Below, piece by piece: positions 55,098 through 63,157 of a DNA stretch of 64,000 nt. Made by a program: the position numbers and the translations under genes. Source of the DNA: Oscillatoriaceae cyanobacterium M7585_C2015_266 (GTDB lineage Bacteria; Cyanobacteriota; Cyanobacteriia; Cyanobacteriales; Oscillatoriaceae). The notes under the pieces were generated by a model. The model had not been told where the DNA came from. It saw only the letters and a program-made list of their open reading frames with translations, and ran no database searches. Where the stretch lies: assembly GCA_015295835.1 (NCBI GenBank), contig DVEG01000004.1:248001-312000 (forward strand), given 5' to 3'. The stretch's first letter is position 1; each line of letters starts with the position of its first letter.

Positions 55098-55386
55098 TAA
55101 AACTTCCCCTTTTGTCACTGACTGCCAAGCAGTAATTCAAGAAAGTTGGCGAAAGTGAGCCTTTTGTGTAAGTATTTACCCACGTGGCAAACAGGGGTGG
55201 TTTCTGTAAAGTATTTGAGACATCCACGGGCGTAACATTATTTTACACAGAGAGGCTTTAGCAGAGCGCTCGCCTCTATTTCCAGCATCACCGTGGTATA
55301 ATTATAACTATTATTCAAAAAGTACAAAATTGGTCACTTGAAACCAGAATATAAAAATCCCCATTACCTCTAATCCCGGCATTACA

Positions 55387-56247
55387 ATGCAAACCCTGCA
55401 AAAATCTGGCACACTTTATATAGTGGGTACGCCTATTGGTAATCTAGAAGACATAAGTTTCCGAGCAGTGCGGATTTTAAAACAAGTAGATGCAATCGCA
55501 GCAGAAGATACACGCCACACTGGTAAACTTCTGCACCATTTTCAAATTAAAAAGCCCCAGATTAGCTATCATGAACACAACCAGCTACAGCGAATTCCAG
55601 AAATATTGGAGCGGTTACATCAGGGAGCGACAATTGCCCTAGTTACAGATGCCGGAATGCCTGGAATTTCCGATCCGGGATATGAATTGGTAAAAGCTTG
55701 TGTTAAAAATGGAATTACAGTAGTGCCTATCCCGGGAGCAAGTGCAGCAATTACAGCTTTAAGTGCAGCAGGATTACCTACTGAGCGATTTGTATTTGAG
55801 GGGTTTTTGCCTGTAAAAGGTAAAGAGCGACATCAGCGTCTGGAAATGTTACAATCTGAATCCCGTACTATTATTTTATATGAAGCACCGCACCGTTTGC
55901 GAGCTACTTTACAAGATTTAATAAATATTTTTGGAGGAGAGCGTCAGATTGTTATAGCCAGGGAATTAACAAAACTACACGAAGAGTTTTGGCGAGGAAC
56001 AATTGAAAAAGCGCTAGACTATTACAGTCAGCGAGAACCTCAAGGAGAATTTACTCTCATCATCAGTGGCTCTCCCAAAATAGAAACGCCAATTTTATCA
56101 GAAGAATCGATAAAATCGGAATTAATAAAATTATTGAAACAAGGAATGTCGCGCTCAGACGCCAGCCGTAAAATAGCTGAGCAAACCTCATTGCCTCGTC
56201 GCCAAATTTACCAGTTATCCCTGACAATAAATAACCAAAATTTATAG
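55387..56247 (+). CDS. rsmI: 16S rRNA (cytidine-1402-2'-O)-methyltransferase
   Basis: Methylates the 2'-OH of C1402 in the ribosomal P site. 286 aa: GTLYIVGTPIGNLEDISFRA at the N-terminus, AEDTRHTGKLL, YHEHNQ, LVTDAGMPGISDPGYELV and VPIPGASAAITALSAAGLP are the tetrapyrrole-methylase-fold signatures of the family. The C-terminal helical KxGMSRSDASRKIAEQ domain is present. Complete. Confidence 0.97.
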   Translation: MQTLQKSGTLYIVGTPIGNLEDISFRAVRILKQVDAIAAEDTRHTGKLLHHFQIKKPQISYHEHNQLQRIPEILERLHQGATIALVTDAGMPGISDPGYELVKACVKNGITVVPIPGASAAITALSAAGLPTERFVFEGFLPVKGKERHQRLEMLQSESRTIILYEAPHRLRATLQDLINIFGGERQIVIARELTKLHEEFWRGTIEKALDYYSQREPQGEFTLIISGSPKIETPILSEESIKSELIKLLKQGMSRSDASRKIAEQTSLPRRQIYQLSLTINNQNL

Positions 56248-56248
56248 T

Positions 56249-57532
56249 ATGTATCGAAAGATTTATATAGCTGCCTGCCTAATAGTTTTTACTTCCCTGA
56301 TTCAAAAGGTTTCTGTAGCGCAAACACCTCGTGAGGCAGAGGTACAATTTCAATATGGTAATGCTTTGAAAGCACAAGGAAAATTAGATGAGGCAATCGC
56401 AGCCTATCGAGAAGCTATACGGATAAATCCAAATTCGGCAAAATTTTATAATAATTTGGCGCTCGCTTTGAAAGCACAAGGCAAATTAGATGAGGCAATC
56501 ACGAATTATCGTCAAGCTCTTAGATTGAATCCCAGAATAGCAGCTATTCATTATAATTTAGGAGTGGCACTGGCAGAAAATAACCAACTCGCAGAAGCAA
56601 CGTTGGAATTTGAAGAAGCAATTCGTATACAGCCGTTTTTTGCCGAGGCTTATAATAATTTGGGAACGGTTTTACAAGCTCAGGGGCAAACTATAGAAGC
56701 AATGGCTGCTTTCCGGCAAGCTACTAATATTAATCCCCGGTTGAAAAGTGCGCAAATGAATTTAGCTAGTTTATTATATCAGAAGGGGCAGTTTCAAGAG
56801 GCGCTCGCAGTTTTGAAACAAGCAATTACTTTTATTCCCAACCAGCCTGAGTTGCAATTGAAGTTAGCAAATTCTCTCAAAGCAGTAGGAGATATTCCTG
56901 AAGCCCTCGCAATTTATCGGCAAATTACCAGCAGTCAGCCAAACAATGTTGAGGCGCAATTTAATTTAGCAATGCTTCTGCAGCAGCAAAAACAGCCTCA
57001 GGAGGCAATTACAGCTTATAAGAAAGTTATTGCCCTACAACCAAATAATAGTGAAGCTTTTAAAAATTTAGGCAGTTTGCTACTAGCTCAAGGCGAACTC
57101 AGAGAAGCAGTAGAAGCATATGATAAGGCGCTCGCTCTTAATCCTTCTTTACAAGATGAACTCAAGCAATCTTTAGTTGAAACCCGTCTAAAGTTAGCAG
57201 AGCAGTATGTTAATGCAGGGCAGATGATAGAAGCGATCGCTCAGTGGCAAAAAGTAGTAAAAATCGAACCAAATTTACCTGAAATTCACAGAATTTTAGC
57301 AGACGCTTTAATGGAGCAACAGCGGTATACTGAAGCAATCCCTGTCTATCGGGAAGTGATTCGTCTTACTTCTCCTACTGCACGAATTTATAATAATCTC
57401 GGCATAGCGCTCTATCAAACTGGGCAACGTGAACAAGCAATCTCTGCTTGGCGGGAAGCTATTCGCATTGATCCCTACTATGGCGAAGCCTACCTAAATC
57501 TGGGCAATGCCCTCAGCCAGCAGCAACGTTAG
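56249..57532 (+). CDS. TPR-repeat protein with signal peptide
   Basis: 427 aa. Signal peptide (residues 1-24, ending SVAQT) then about eleven 34-residue TPRs, each with the A..Y..A motif and GNALKAQGKLDEAIAAYREA-like cores. Exported or lumenal protein-interaction scaffold; partners unknown. Starts 1 bp after rsmI, so co-transcribed. Confidence 0.92.
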   Translation: MYRKIYIAACLIVFTSLIQKVSVAQTPREAEVQFQYGNALKAQGKLDEAIAAYREAIRINPNSAKFYNNLALALKAQGKLDEAITNYRQALRLNPRIAAIHYNLGVALAENNQLAEATLEFEEAIRIQPFFAEAYNNLGTVLQAQGQTIEAMAAFRQATNINPRLKSAQMNLASLLYQKGQFQEALAVLKQAITFIPNQPELQLKLANSLKAVGDIPEALAIYRQITSSQPNNVEAQFNLAMLLQQQKQPQEAITAYKKVIALQPNNSEAFKNLGSLLLAQGELREAVEAYDKALALNPSLQDELKQSLVETRLKLAEQYVNAGQMIEAIAQWQKVVKIEPNLPEIHRILADALMEQQRYTEAIPVYREVIRLTSPTARIYNNLGIALYQTGQREQAISAWREAIRIDPYYGEAYLNLGNALSQQQR

Positions 57533-57638
57533 TTGAAAGTTAATAATCTGTAATCAGTAATAATCATTTGATTCCTGATCCCCAATCTGCAAAACATGTA
57601 AATTTTAAAAAGACAGTGAAAGGAGATTTAAAAAGAAT

Positions 57639-57818
57639 ATGCAAGGAATGACTGGTTTTGTCGTGCCTGCGATCGCCGTATTTGCGATCACCTATATTCT
57701 AGGCGTACTGATTCTTTTATTCAACGGATTGTCTGGCATGATAGAGGCGATTCCCCAATGGACACTTGCCCTTATATCCCTGACTATCTTGGTTTATCGC
57801 CTCCCTCTGACAAAATAA
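57639..57818 (+). CDS. Small two-segment membrane protein
   Basis: 59 codons: MQGMTGFVVPAIAVFAITYI, then LGVLILLFNGLSG, IEAIPQWTLALISLTILVYR. One long and one shorter hydrophobic stretch suggest a membrane hairpin. GGAG is about 14 bases before the first ATG and nearer to a second ATG (57648). HIP1 sites lie inside the frame. Not recognised. Supported by composition and the terminator-like palindrome after it. Confidence 0.6.
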   Translation: MQGMTGFVVPAIAVFAITYILGVLILLFNGLSGMIEAIPQWTLALISLTILVYRLPLTK

Positions 57819-57908
57819 AATTCTCCCCTTTTTAGTTCTCATTCAGCCTGCAGGGCTGTGAGGACATAAGTTCAGATTTTAAGTATGCTTTATAACCTGA
57901 GAAGAAAG

Positions 57909-57931
57909 CGATCGCGATCGCTATTTTTTGG
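57909..57931 (+). terminator. Terminator-like hairpin made of two overlapping HIP1 sites
   Basis: AGCGATCGCGATCGCT (57909-57924) is a perfect 16-bp palindrome of two overlapped GCGATCGC units, followed by ATTTTTT. It would fold as a 6-bp stem with a CGCG loop. Placed about 90 bp after the small membrane protein. Confidence 0.5.
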
Positions 57932-57966
57932 TATCTCAGATCACATACAAGCACGGATTAAATCAC

Positions 57967-58037
57967 ATCTACTCGAAGATAGAATCATTAATTCTAACAG
58001 TGTTAGATGATTCATATTATATTAATATCGAGTAGAT
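57967..58037 (+). other. Nested palindrome directly upstream of the HisKA-like gene
   Basis: ATCTACTCGA (57967-57976) pairs with TCGAGTAGAT (58028-58037), 10 bp. Inside are GAATCA (57982-57987)/TGATTC (58008-58013) and TCTAACA (57993-57999)/TGTTAGA (58001-58007). The outer stem ends 7 bases before the ATG at 58045. Either a leader fold that hides the start or a palindromic miniature repeat. Confidence 0.5.
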
Positions 58038-58044
58038 AAACACT

Positions 58045-58266
58045 ATGCGTGAAGATATATCAGAACAACTGAGGTTTTTTTATAGAATATCTTATGAATT
58101 CCGCCTACTGCTAAATGCGATTTTACTGTCAGTGGAATTACTCGAACGTCAAGGCTCAGAATGCAACGATAAAATTCGCAGCGAATCTCTACAGTGTATT
58201 CGAGAATCAGCCAGACAGATGAATCAACTATTTAAAGAGATCCTAGCAACTTTGAGCGTAGAGTGA
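58045..58266 (+). CDS. Lone HisKA-like dimerisation domain lacking the phospho-histidine
   Basis: 73 aa. SYEFRLLLNAILLSVELLE, then SLQCIRESARQMNQLFKEIL, aligns by eye with the H-box helix of cyanobacterial histidine kinases (S-H-E-F-R-T-P-L-N-A-I-L). Here His is Tyr17, and Thr-Pro is Leu-Leu. No HATPase domain is found downstream, and no ribosome site upstream. It may be a decaying kinase fragment or a dimerisation partner/inhibitor of an intact kinase. Confidence 0.6.
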   Translation: MREDISEQLRFFYRISYEFRLLLNAILLSVELLERQGSECNDKIRSESLQCIRESARQMNQLFKEILATLSVE

Positions 58267-58423
58267 GGACTTGAGCCATCGAATCAAACATTAACAAAAA
58301 AGTTGATAAAAAATCTGTTTTGGGCTGTTTTTGGGTTGGAAAAAAAAGTGAGTAATCACTGAGATATTTCAAGTTAAAAAAACAGTAAGAAAATAGCAGA
58401 AAAACACCCCTTTAAAACCCATA

Positions 58424-58627
58424 TTAGTCCACAACCCTGAGCAAACCTCGGCGCAGTGCATCAAAAACTTTATCAATATGTTCTTGCTCTTCAGGGCTGA
58501 GTGTATCCTTAGATAAAAGCGTCGCCATAAACAGTCTTTGATCGGCACGTGTAATCCGGTGAGTAGAAAAAATCCGTTGCACGACTTGCTCGATTGTGGA
58601 GTTGGGTGATTTGCCTTGAGACTCCAT
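58424..58627 (-). CDS. Small conserved protein of the LLS..RRG family, copy 2
   Basis: 67 aa from the ATG at 58627, which has GGGAG 4 bases upstream; a start at 58732 (102 aa) is possible but the extra part lacks resemblance to relatives. IEQVVQRIFSTHRITRADQR then LLSKDTLSPEEQEHIDKVFD and RRGLLRVVD. Paralogue of 49497-49682. Soluble, helical, function unknown. Confidence 0.75.
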   Translation of the reverse strand: MESQGKSPNSTIEQVVQRIFSTHRITRADQRLFMATLLSKDTLSPEEQEHIDKVFDALRRGLLRVVD

Positions 58628-58732
58628 AAGGCTCCCGTAACACGATACCTCTAGTTTGACAGTGTATGATTCTACGTTTAAGAACAAGTAATAATTATAG
58701 TCAGGCGAGAAAGAGAGAGTACCGAGTTGCAT

Positions 58733-59202
58733 CAGCTATATTAACAGAGAGAGTAGAGGGCGAGAGGGCGGCTGCACATACCCCGATAATCTCAGGCTGG
58801 ACTTATCATCATCTAGTCTGCCCCGAAAGTCTCTGCTACTATCACAACCAACGTCAAATGCTGCCTTATAGGGATTAGCCATTGCAGCGGCTGGCTAGGA
58901 GTTGAGATATTTTGCGATCGCAGTAGATAGTTGTTTGCGGGTTCTCAGAAATAAGTATTTTTCCCCTTTATTTTCAGAACAGCTTAATCGCCGAGCAGTC
59001 TATACGAATCCTAGTAGCAACTTCTAGAACACGGTTTTCTTGCCATGTGCTACAACTGCGAGCAAAGCAGTTCCCAAAGCTGCACTTGACGCCTGTGCTG
59101 ACACTGCTTTCACTTGCAGGGTTCATTTTCATCCTAGAATCTTAAAATACTGTAAACTTTTTCGATTCGGCGTCAGTTCTATCCACCAGCAGAGGAATAA
59201 CT
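58733..59202. other. Gene-free spacer upstream of GH57 gene
   Basis: 470 bp. One HIP1 (GCGATCGC near 58916) and a possible promoter near 59115-59140 (TTGCAG with TAGAAT). Short plus frames at 58666-58878 and 59040-59264 look non-coding. Nothing else supported. Confidence 0.45.
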
Positions 59203-60831
59203 ATGGCTATTGGTTATCTTGCCCTTGTCCTCCACGCCCACTTACCTTTTGTCCGGCACCCTGAGAGTGACTACGTTCTAGAAGAAGAGTGGCTTTACGA
59301 GGCGATTACAGAAACTTATATTCCTTTACTGCGAGTATTTGAAGGATTAAAGCGAGACGGCATAGATTTCAAAATCACAATGAGCATGACCCCTACTTTG
59401 GTGTCAATGCTACGCGATCCACTGCTGCAAGAACGCTACGATCATCACCTAGCGATGTTACAAGAACTGGCCGAAAAAGAAATAGAACACAACCAACACA
59501 ACGGCCACATTCGTTATTTAGCAGAACACTACGCTCGCGAGTTCAGGGAAACTCGTCAGACATGGGAAAAATACAAAGGCGATTTGGTAGTAGCATTCAA
59601 GCAATTCGCAGACACTAATAATATAGAAATTATTACCTGCGGGGCAACCCACGGCTACCTGCCGCTAATGAAAATGTATCCCCAGGCAGTCTGGGCACAA
59701 ATTCAAGTAGCTTGTCAACACTACGAAGAAAACTTCGGGCGACCCCCCAAAGGCATCTGGCTGCCAGAATGTGCATACTATGAAGGGCTAGAACGGATGC
59801 TAGCAGATGCCGGCTTGCGCTACTTTATTACAGACGGTCACGGAGTGCTCTATGCCCGTCCCCGCCCCCGCTTTGGCACCTACGCCCCTATTTTTACAGA
59901 ATGCGGCGTTGCCGCTTTTGGTCGCGATCACGAATCATCTCAACAAGTGTGGTCTTCTCAGGTTGGTTATCCTGGTGACCCGGTTTATCGGGAATTTTAT
60001 AAAGATTTGGGTTGGGAAGCAGAATACGAATATATCAAGCCCTACATTATGCCCAATGGCCAGCGCAAAAACGTCGGTATTAAATATCACAAAATTACCG
60101 GTCGCGGGCTAGGGTTAGGAGATAAGCAGCTTTATGATCCCTACTGGGCGCGGGAAAAAGCCGCTGAACACGCAGGGAATTTCATGTACAACCGGGAGCG
60201 TCAAATCGAACACCTGTACGGGATTATGCAGCGCCCTCCAATTATCGTTTCCCCCTATGACGCCGAACTTTTTGGTCACTGGTGGTATGAGGGCCCCTGG
60301 TTTATTGATTATCTGTTCCGCAAAACGTGGTACGACCAGCATACCTATGCAATGACGCACTTAGCAGATTATCTACGCAATTACCCAACTCAACAAGCTT
60401 GTCGACCTGCTCAATCAAGCTGGGGCTTTAAGGGTTTTCATGAGTATTGGCTGAATGAAACTAATTCTTGGATTTATCCCCATTTGCATAAGGCAACAGA
60501 GCGGATGATCGCTCTCTCGTGTCGGGAACCTGAAGATGAGCTGGAACTGCGTGCTCTCAACCAAGCGGCGCGGGAACTGCTATTAGCACAATCTTCTGAC
60601 TGGGCGTTTATTATGCGTACCGGTACAATGGTTCCCTACGCCGTGCGCCGCACTCGCTCTCACTTGATGCGTTTTACTAAGCTTTTTGAGGATATTAATA
60701 TTGGCAAGATCGATTCCGGCTGGCTGTCTAAGGTGGAGGCGATCGATAATATCTTCCCTAATATCGATTATCGTGTTTATCGTCCCCTCGGGTTTGTGCC
60801 AAAACAGAAGGTGGCGGCTGAAGTTGTGTGA
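59203..60831 (+). CDS. 1,4-alpha-glucan branching enzyme, GH57 type (DUF1957)
   Basis: Glycogen-branching glycoside hydrolase. 542 aa: GYLALVLHAHLPFVRHPE is the GH57 N-terminal motif 1; THGYLPLM motif 2; GIWLPECAYYEG has nucleophile E189; SPYDAELFGHWWYEG has acid/base D353. The C-terminal DUF1957 helical domain holds SSDWAFIMRTG and the final IDYRVYRP. AGGAA 7 bases before ATG. Many cyanobacteria also carry a GH13 GlgB; this would be a second branching system. Strong terminator follows. Confidence 0.92.
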   Translation: MAIGYLALVLHAHLPFVRHPESDYVLEEEWLYEAITETYIPLLRVFEGLKRDGIDFKITMSMTPTLVSMLRDPLLQERYDHHLAMLQELAEKEIEHNQHNGHIRYLAEHYAREFRETRQTWEKYKGDLVVAFKQFADTNNIEIITCGATHGYLPLMKMYPQAVWAQIQVACQHYEENFGRPPKGIWLPECAYYEGLERMLADAGLRYFITDGHGVLYARPRPRFGTYAPIFTECGVAAFGRDHESSQQVWSSQVGYPGDPVYREFYKDLGWEAEYEYIKPYIMPNGQRKNVGIKYHKITGRGLGLGDKQLYDPYWAREKAAEHAGNFMYNRERQIEHLYGIMQRPPIIVSPYDAELFGHWWYEGPWFIDYLFRKTWYDQHTYAMTHLADYLRNYPTQQACRPAQSSWGFKGFHEYWLNETNSWIYPHLHKATERMIALSCREPEDELELRALNQAARELLLAQSSDWAFIMRTGTMVPYAVRRTRSHLMRFTKLFEDINIGKIDSGWLSKVEAIDNIFPNIDYRVYRPLGFVPKQKVAAEVV

Positions 60832-60864
60832 ACAGCCGACGGTTTGAAGATTAATGGACGGTAA

Positions 60865-60895
60865 AGGCTCCCTGGGGGAGCCTGTATTATTTTTT
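60865..60895 (+). terminator. Intrinsic terminator after GH57 gene
   Basis: AGGCTCCC (60865-60872), loop TGG, GGGAGCCT (60876-60883), then GTATTATTTTTTT. Strong. Confidence 0.9.
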
Positions 60896-60956
60896 TCTCT
60901 TTGCCCACGACTGCTCCCGTTCCTAAAAATTTTTGTAAATTTTTGTAAAAACAGCT

Positions 60957-60986
60957 ATTCTGTAAAATTAAATACAGAATTTTTTT
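60957..60986 (+). terminator. Second hairpin with T-run before the tandem small genes
   Basis: ATTCTGTA (60957-60964), TACAGAAT (60973-60980), then TTTTTT. As the GH57 gene already has a terminator at 60865, this one may act as an attenuator in the leader of the gene at 61052. Confidence 0.6.
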
Positions 60987-61051
60987 GCTACATTGATATT
61001 AGAGGCAAACAAGCCAGTCCACAATCAACCCAAAACCAGGAGGAATCCACT

Positions 61052-61255
61052 ATGTCTGCTCAAGATCAAGCTCGTGCCCTCATGATCCGCCACCACCACC
61101 TGATCAAAAACCGACAACAATCCCTGTTGTGTCGCTCAGCAGCAGAAGTTGGGCTTCCCCCTGAAGAAGCTGCTAACTATTGGACTCACATCCAAGGCAA
61201 GCCTCTTGCGGCTAGTCAATATAGTTACAACCGCTCTCACTCAACAATGAGCTAA
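61052..61255 (+). CDS. Small conserved cyanobacterial protein, tandem copy A
   Basis: 67 aa, soluble: MSAQDQARALMIRHHHLIKN, then RQQSLLCRSAAEVGL, and an end YNRSHSTMS. Very close to copy B (61305). The ATG is preceded by AGGAGGA at about 7 bases, much better than the longer frame starting at 60854. His triplet and basic helix noticeable; no known function recalled. Tandem with copy B, 49 bp apart. Confidence 0.8.
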   Translation: MSAQDQARALMIRHHHLIKNRQQSLLCRSAAEVGLPPEEAANYWTHIQGKPLAASQYSYNRSHSTMS

Positions 61256-61304
61256 TTTCCACAGCCTCTACTGCCAACCATCTAATAAAAGGAAGCAATC
61301 AACT

Positions 61305-61499
61305 ATGTCTGCTCAAGATCAAGCTCGTGCCCTCATGAGCCGCCACCACCACCTGATCAAAAATCGACAACAATCTCTACTTGCCCGTTCTGCAGCAGAA
61401 GTGGGCATCGAAGTCGATGACTACTGGACTCATACCCAAGGCAAACCCTCTGCCTCCTACCGCGTCACTTACGATCGCAGTCATTCAACTATGAGCTAG
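61305..61499 (+). CDS. Small conserved cyanobacterial protein, tandem copy B
   Basis: 64 aa. The first 33 residues match copy A except at two positions, and the DNA of that part is nearly identical. The second half has diverged (a 3-aa deletion near VGIEVDDYW; YRVTYDRSHSTMS end). Ribosome site AAGGAAG. Recent tandem duplication. Confidence 0.8.
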   Translation: MSAQDQARALMSRHHHLIKNRQQSLLARSAAEVGIEVDDYWTHTQGKPSASYRVTYDRSHSTMS

Positions 61500-61843
61500 A
61501 TTTGTGCCTCAAGCACTACGCGCGCACGCCAAATTGGCTAGGAGACATTAAAGCTTTAGTCTTAAGCTTTGAAAAAAAAATATTAGTGGACTCAGTTGCA
61601 TAAAACTCAAAGTAGGGGCGTTCTTATACAACCAAAAGCAACGCCCTAAAATTTTTGTCTGCATATTGTAGTATATATAAATAAATCATCTTAATTTGGC
61701 TGCAATGGGAGACAAAAAAGAAGACACAGATTGGCAAAACGGAAAACATGCAAAATTTAACCGTTAGTGCCCAAGCCCACAAGACAGAAAAAACAAACAA
61801 TCCAAAAATAAAGAAAAAATATTGATAAAATAAAAAAAACTTG
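61500..61843. other. Spacer with weak hairpin
   Basis: About 340 bp. A possible terminator: GGGCGTT (61616-61622) with AACGCCC (61640-61646), 17-base loop, TAAAATTTTT after. Also AAAGCTT..AAGCTTT near 61550-61572. A 20-codon frame at 61705 has no ribosome site. Nothing else. Confidence 0.45.
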
Positions 61844-63046
61844 ATGATGCAAGAAACTCTCTCCTCAATCCCTCAGCAAGACTGCCTATCCCTGGAATTG
61901 ACAGCAGCTGCGATCGCAAACGACTCCCCAGAACTTACGCATCTGGAAATATATCTAACCATTCATTTTGACGAAGTATGGCAATCCATAGCTGGAGGTA
62001 GAGTTAAATTCGGTATTCAAAACGGGCAACTAAAACTCAAACTAGAAAACGGTAAAATACTAAACTGCACAGCAGAAGAAACAGAAGCGATCACTCCTAT
62101 CCAAGTAACCCTCACCGGCACAGAAACAGAACCCTGCTGGGAATTTTCCGCCCCACCTAAACAACCAATTTTAAAAGGCTCACTCCCTAACCTCAAACTC
62201 GGCACCCTACAAGTCACCGCTACCCCCTGTCTCATACAAGCCGTCTTCGATATTCCCCCCACCGCCATTCACCTCACCGACGCTGAGGGATTGTGGCCAC
62301 ACGACATCAGCCCCAACAAACACGCAATATTACAAACCAAACTAACCAACACACTCAGGCAACTAACACTCAAACCCCGTTTTAGTCGAGTAATCGTTTT
62401 CCAAGACAACAACCTGCAAAATGCCCCCTACTACAGCAATCCCAACCCTAGCCCATCAGTCGTCGAACCCACAGAACTCGCCGAAGCACTTCAACAAATA
62501 TTAACCGCTCAAACCAATGACTTTTTGCAACTAGCCAAAATTGCCAAACTCGATCCCCTTGTCGACTTTGCAGGTGCCTACCTCCTAGGAGCCACCCTAA
62601 CTAATTGCGATCTCAGTGGCAGCAATCTCGCCCGTGCCAACCTGCGCGGTGCCGATTTAAGCGATGCAGACTTGAGCGAAGCTAATCTTAGTGGTGCTAA
62701 CCTGGCAGGTGCCGATTTGAGCGGAGCACTGCTGAGCAATGCTAATCTGGCAGGCGCTGACTTGCATCGCTGTTCCCTAGCATTGGCAAATTTGAGCGGT
62801 GCTAATCTTAACAGCGCTAATATCGAGGCAGCCAATTTGAGTAATGCCAATTTGAGCGAAGCTGATCTCACTAATGCCATACTCAGAAATGCCGACTTAC
62901 AACATGCCGGATTGGTACAGACAAAACTCACAGGTGCTGACTTGAGCAATGCAAAAGTTACAAAAGCACGATTTAAAAAAGATTCTGGAGTTTCCGAGGA
63001 ATTGCACCGATATTTGCAAGAAAAGGGAGCAATTTTTGAAGATTAA
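61844..63046 (+). CDS. Pentapeptide-repeat protein with N-terminal beta domain
   Basis: About 400 aa. The first 200 residues (beta-rich, LSLELTAAAIANDSPELTH, VKFGIQNGQLKLKLENG) are not recognised. A cap DFLQLAKIAKLDPLVDFAGA (about 227-247) precedes about 25 A(D/N)LxX pentapeptides (250-380) forming a right-handed beta helix. A short C-terminal VSEELHRYLQEKGAIFED caps it. Start at ATG 61844 (the TTG before it and ATG 61847 are alternatives). The cap is shared with the next gene. Confidence 0.9.
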   Translation: MMQETLSSIPQQDCLSLELTAAAIANDSPELTHLEIYLTIHFDEVWQSIAGGRVKFGIQNGQLKLKLENGKILNCTAEETEAITPIQVTLTGTETEPCWEFSAPPKQPILKGSLPNLKLGTLQVTATPCLIQAVFDIPPTAIHLTDAEGLWPHDISPNKHAILQTKLTNTLRQLTLKPRFSRVIVFQDNNLQNAPYYSNPNPSPSVVEPTELAEALQQILTAQTNDFLQLAKIAKLDPLVDFAGAYLLGATLTNCDLSGSNLARANLRGADLSDADLSEANLSGANLAGADLSGALLSNANLAGADLHRCSLALANLSGANLNSANIEAANLSNANLSEADLTNAILRNADLQHAGLVQTKLTGADLSNAKVTKARFKKDSGVSEELHRYLQEKGAIFED

Positions 63047-63157
63047 AAAGGTTTGAAGGTAGGCTTACTTTTTCACAAGTATCGCAACTCAAGACTGCTT
63101 GCCTACTACTATCAATGAAAAAAAGTCGGCAAACCGGGTTGTTGTGAAGCTTACTTT

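Noticed and set aside
59040-59264. 74-codon plus frame rich in Ala/Cys/Pro before the GH57 gene
   Set aside because: Runs into the GH57 start in another frame; no ribosome site; probably non-coding.
61705-61767. 20-codon frame MGDKKEDTDWQNGKHAKFNR
   Set aside because: No ribosome site and too short to support.
62580-62960. Short-period DNA repeats that could be mistaken for a CRISPR or tandem repeat
   Set aside because: They are degenerate 15-bp codings of pentapeptides (A-D/N-L-x-x), not conserved repeats with spacers.
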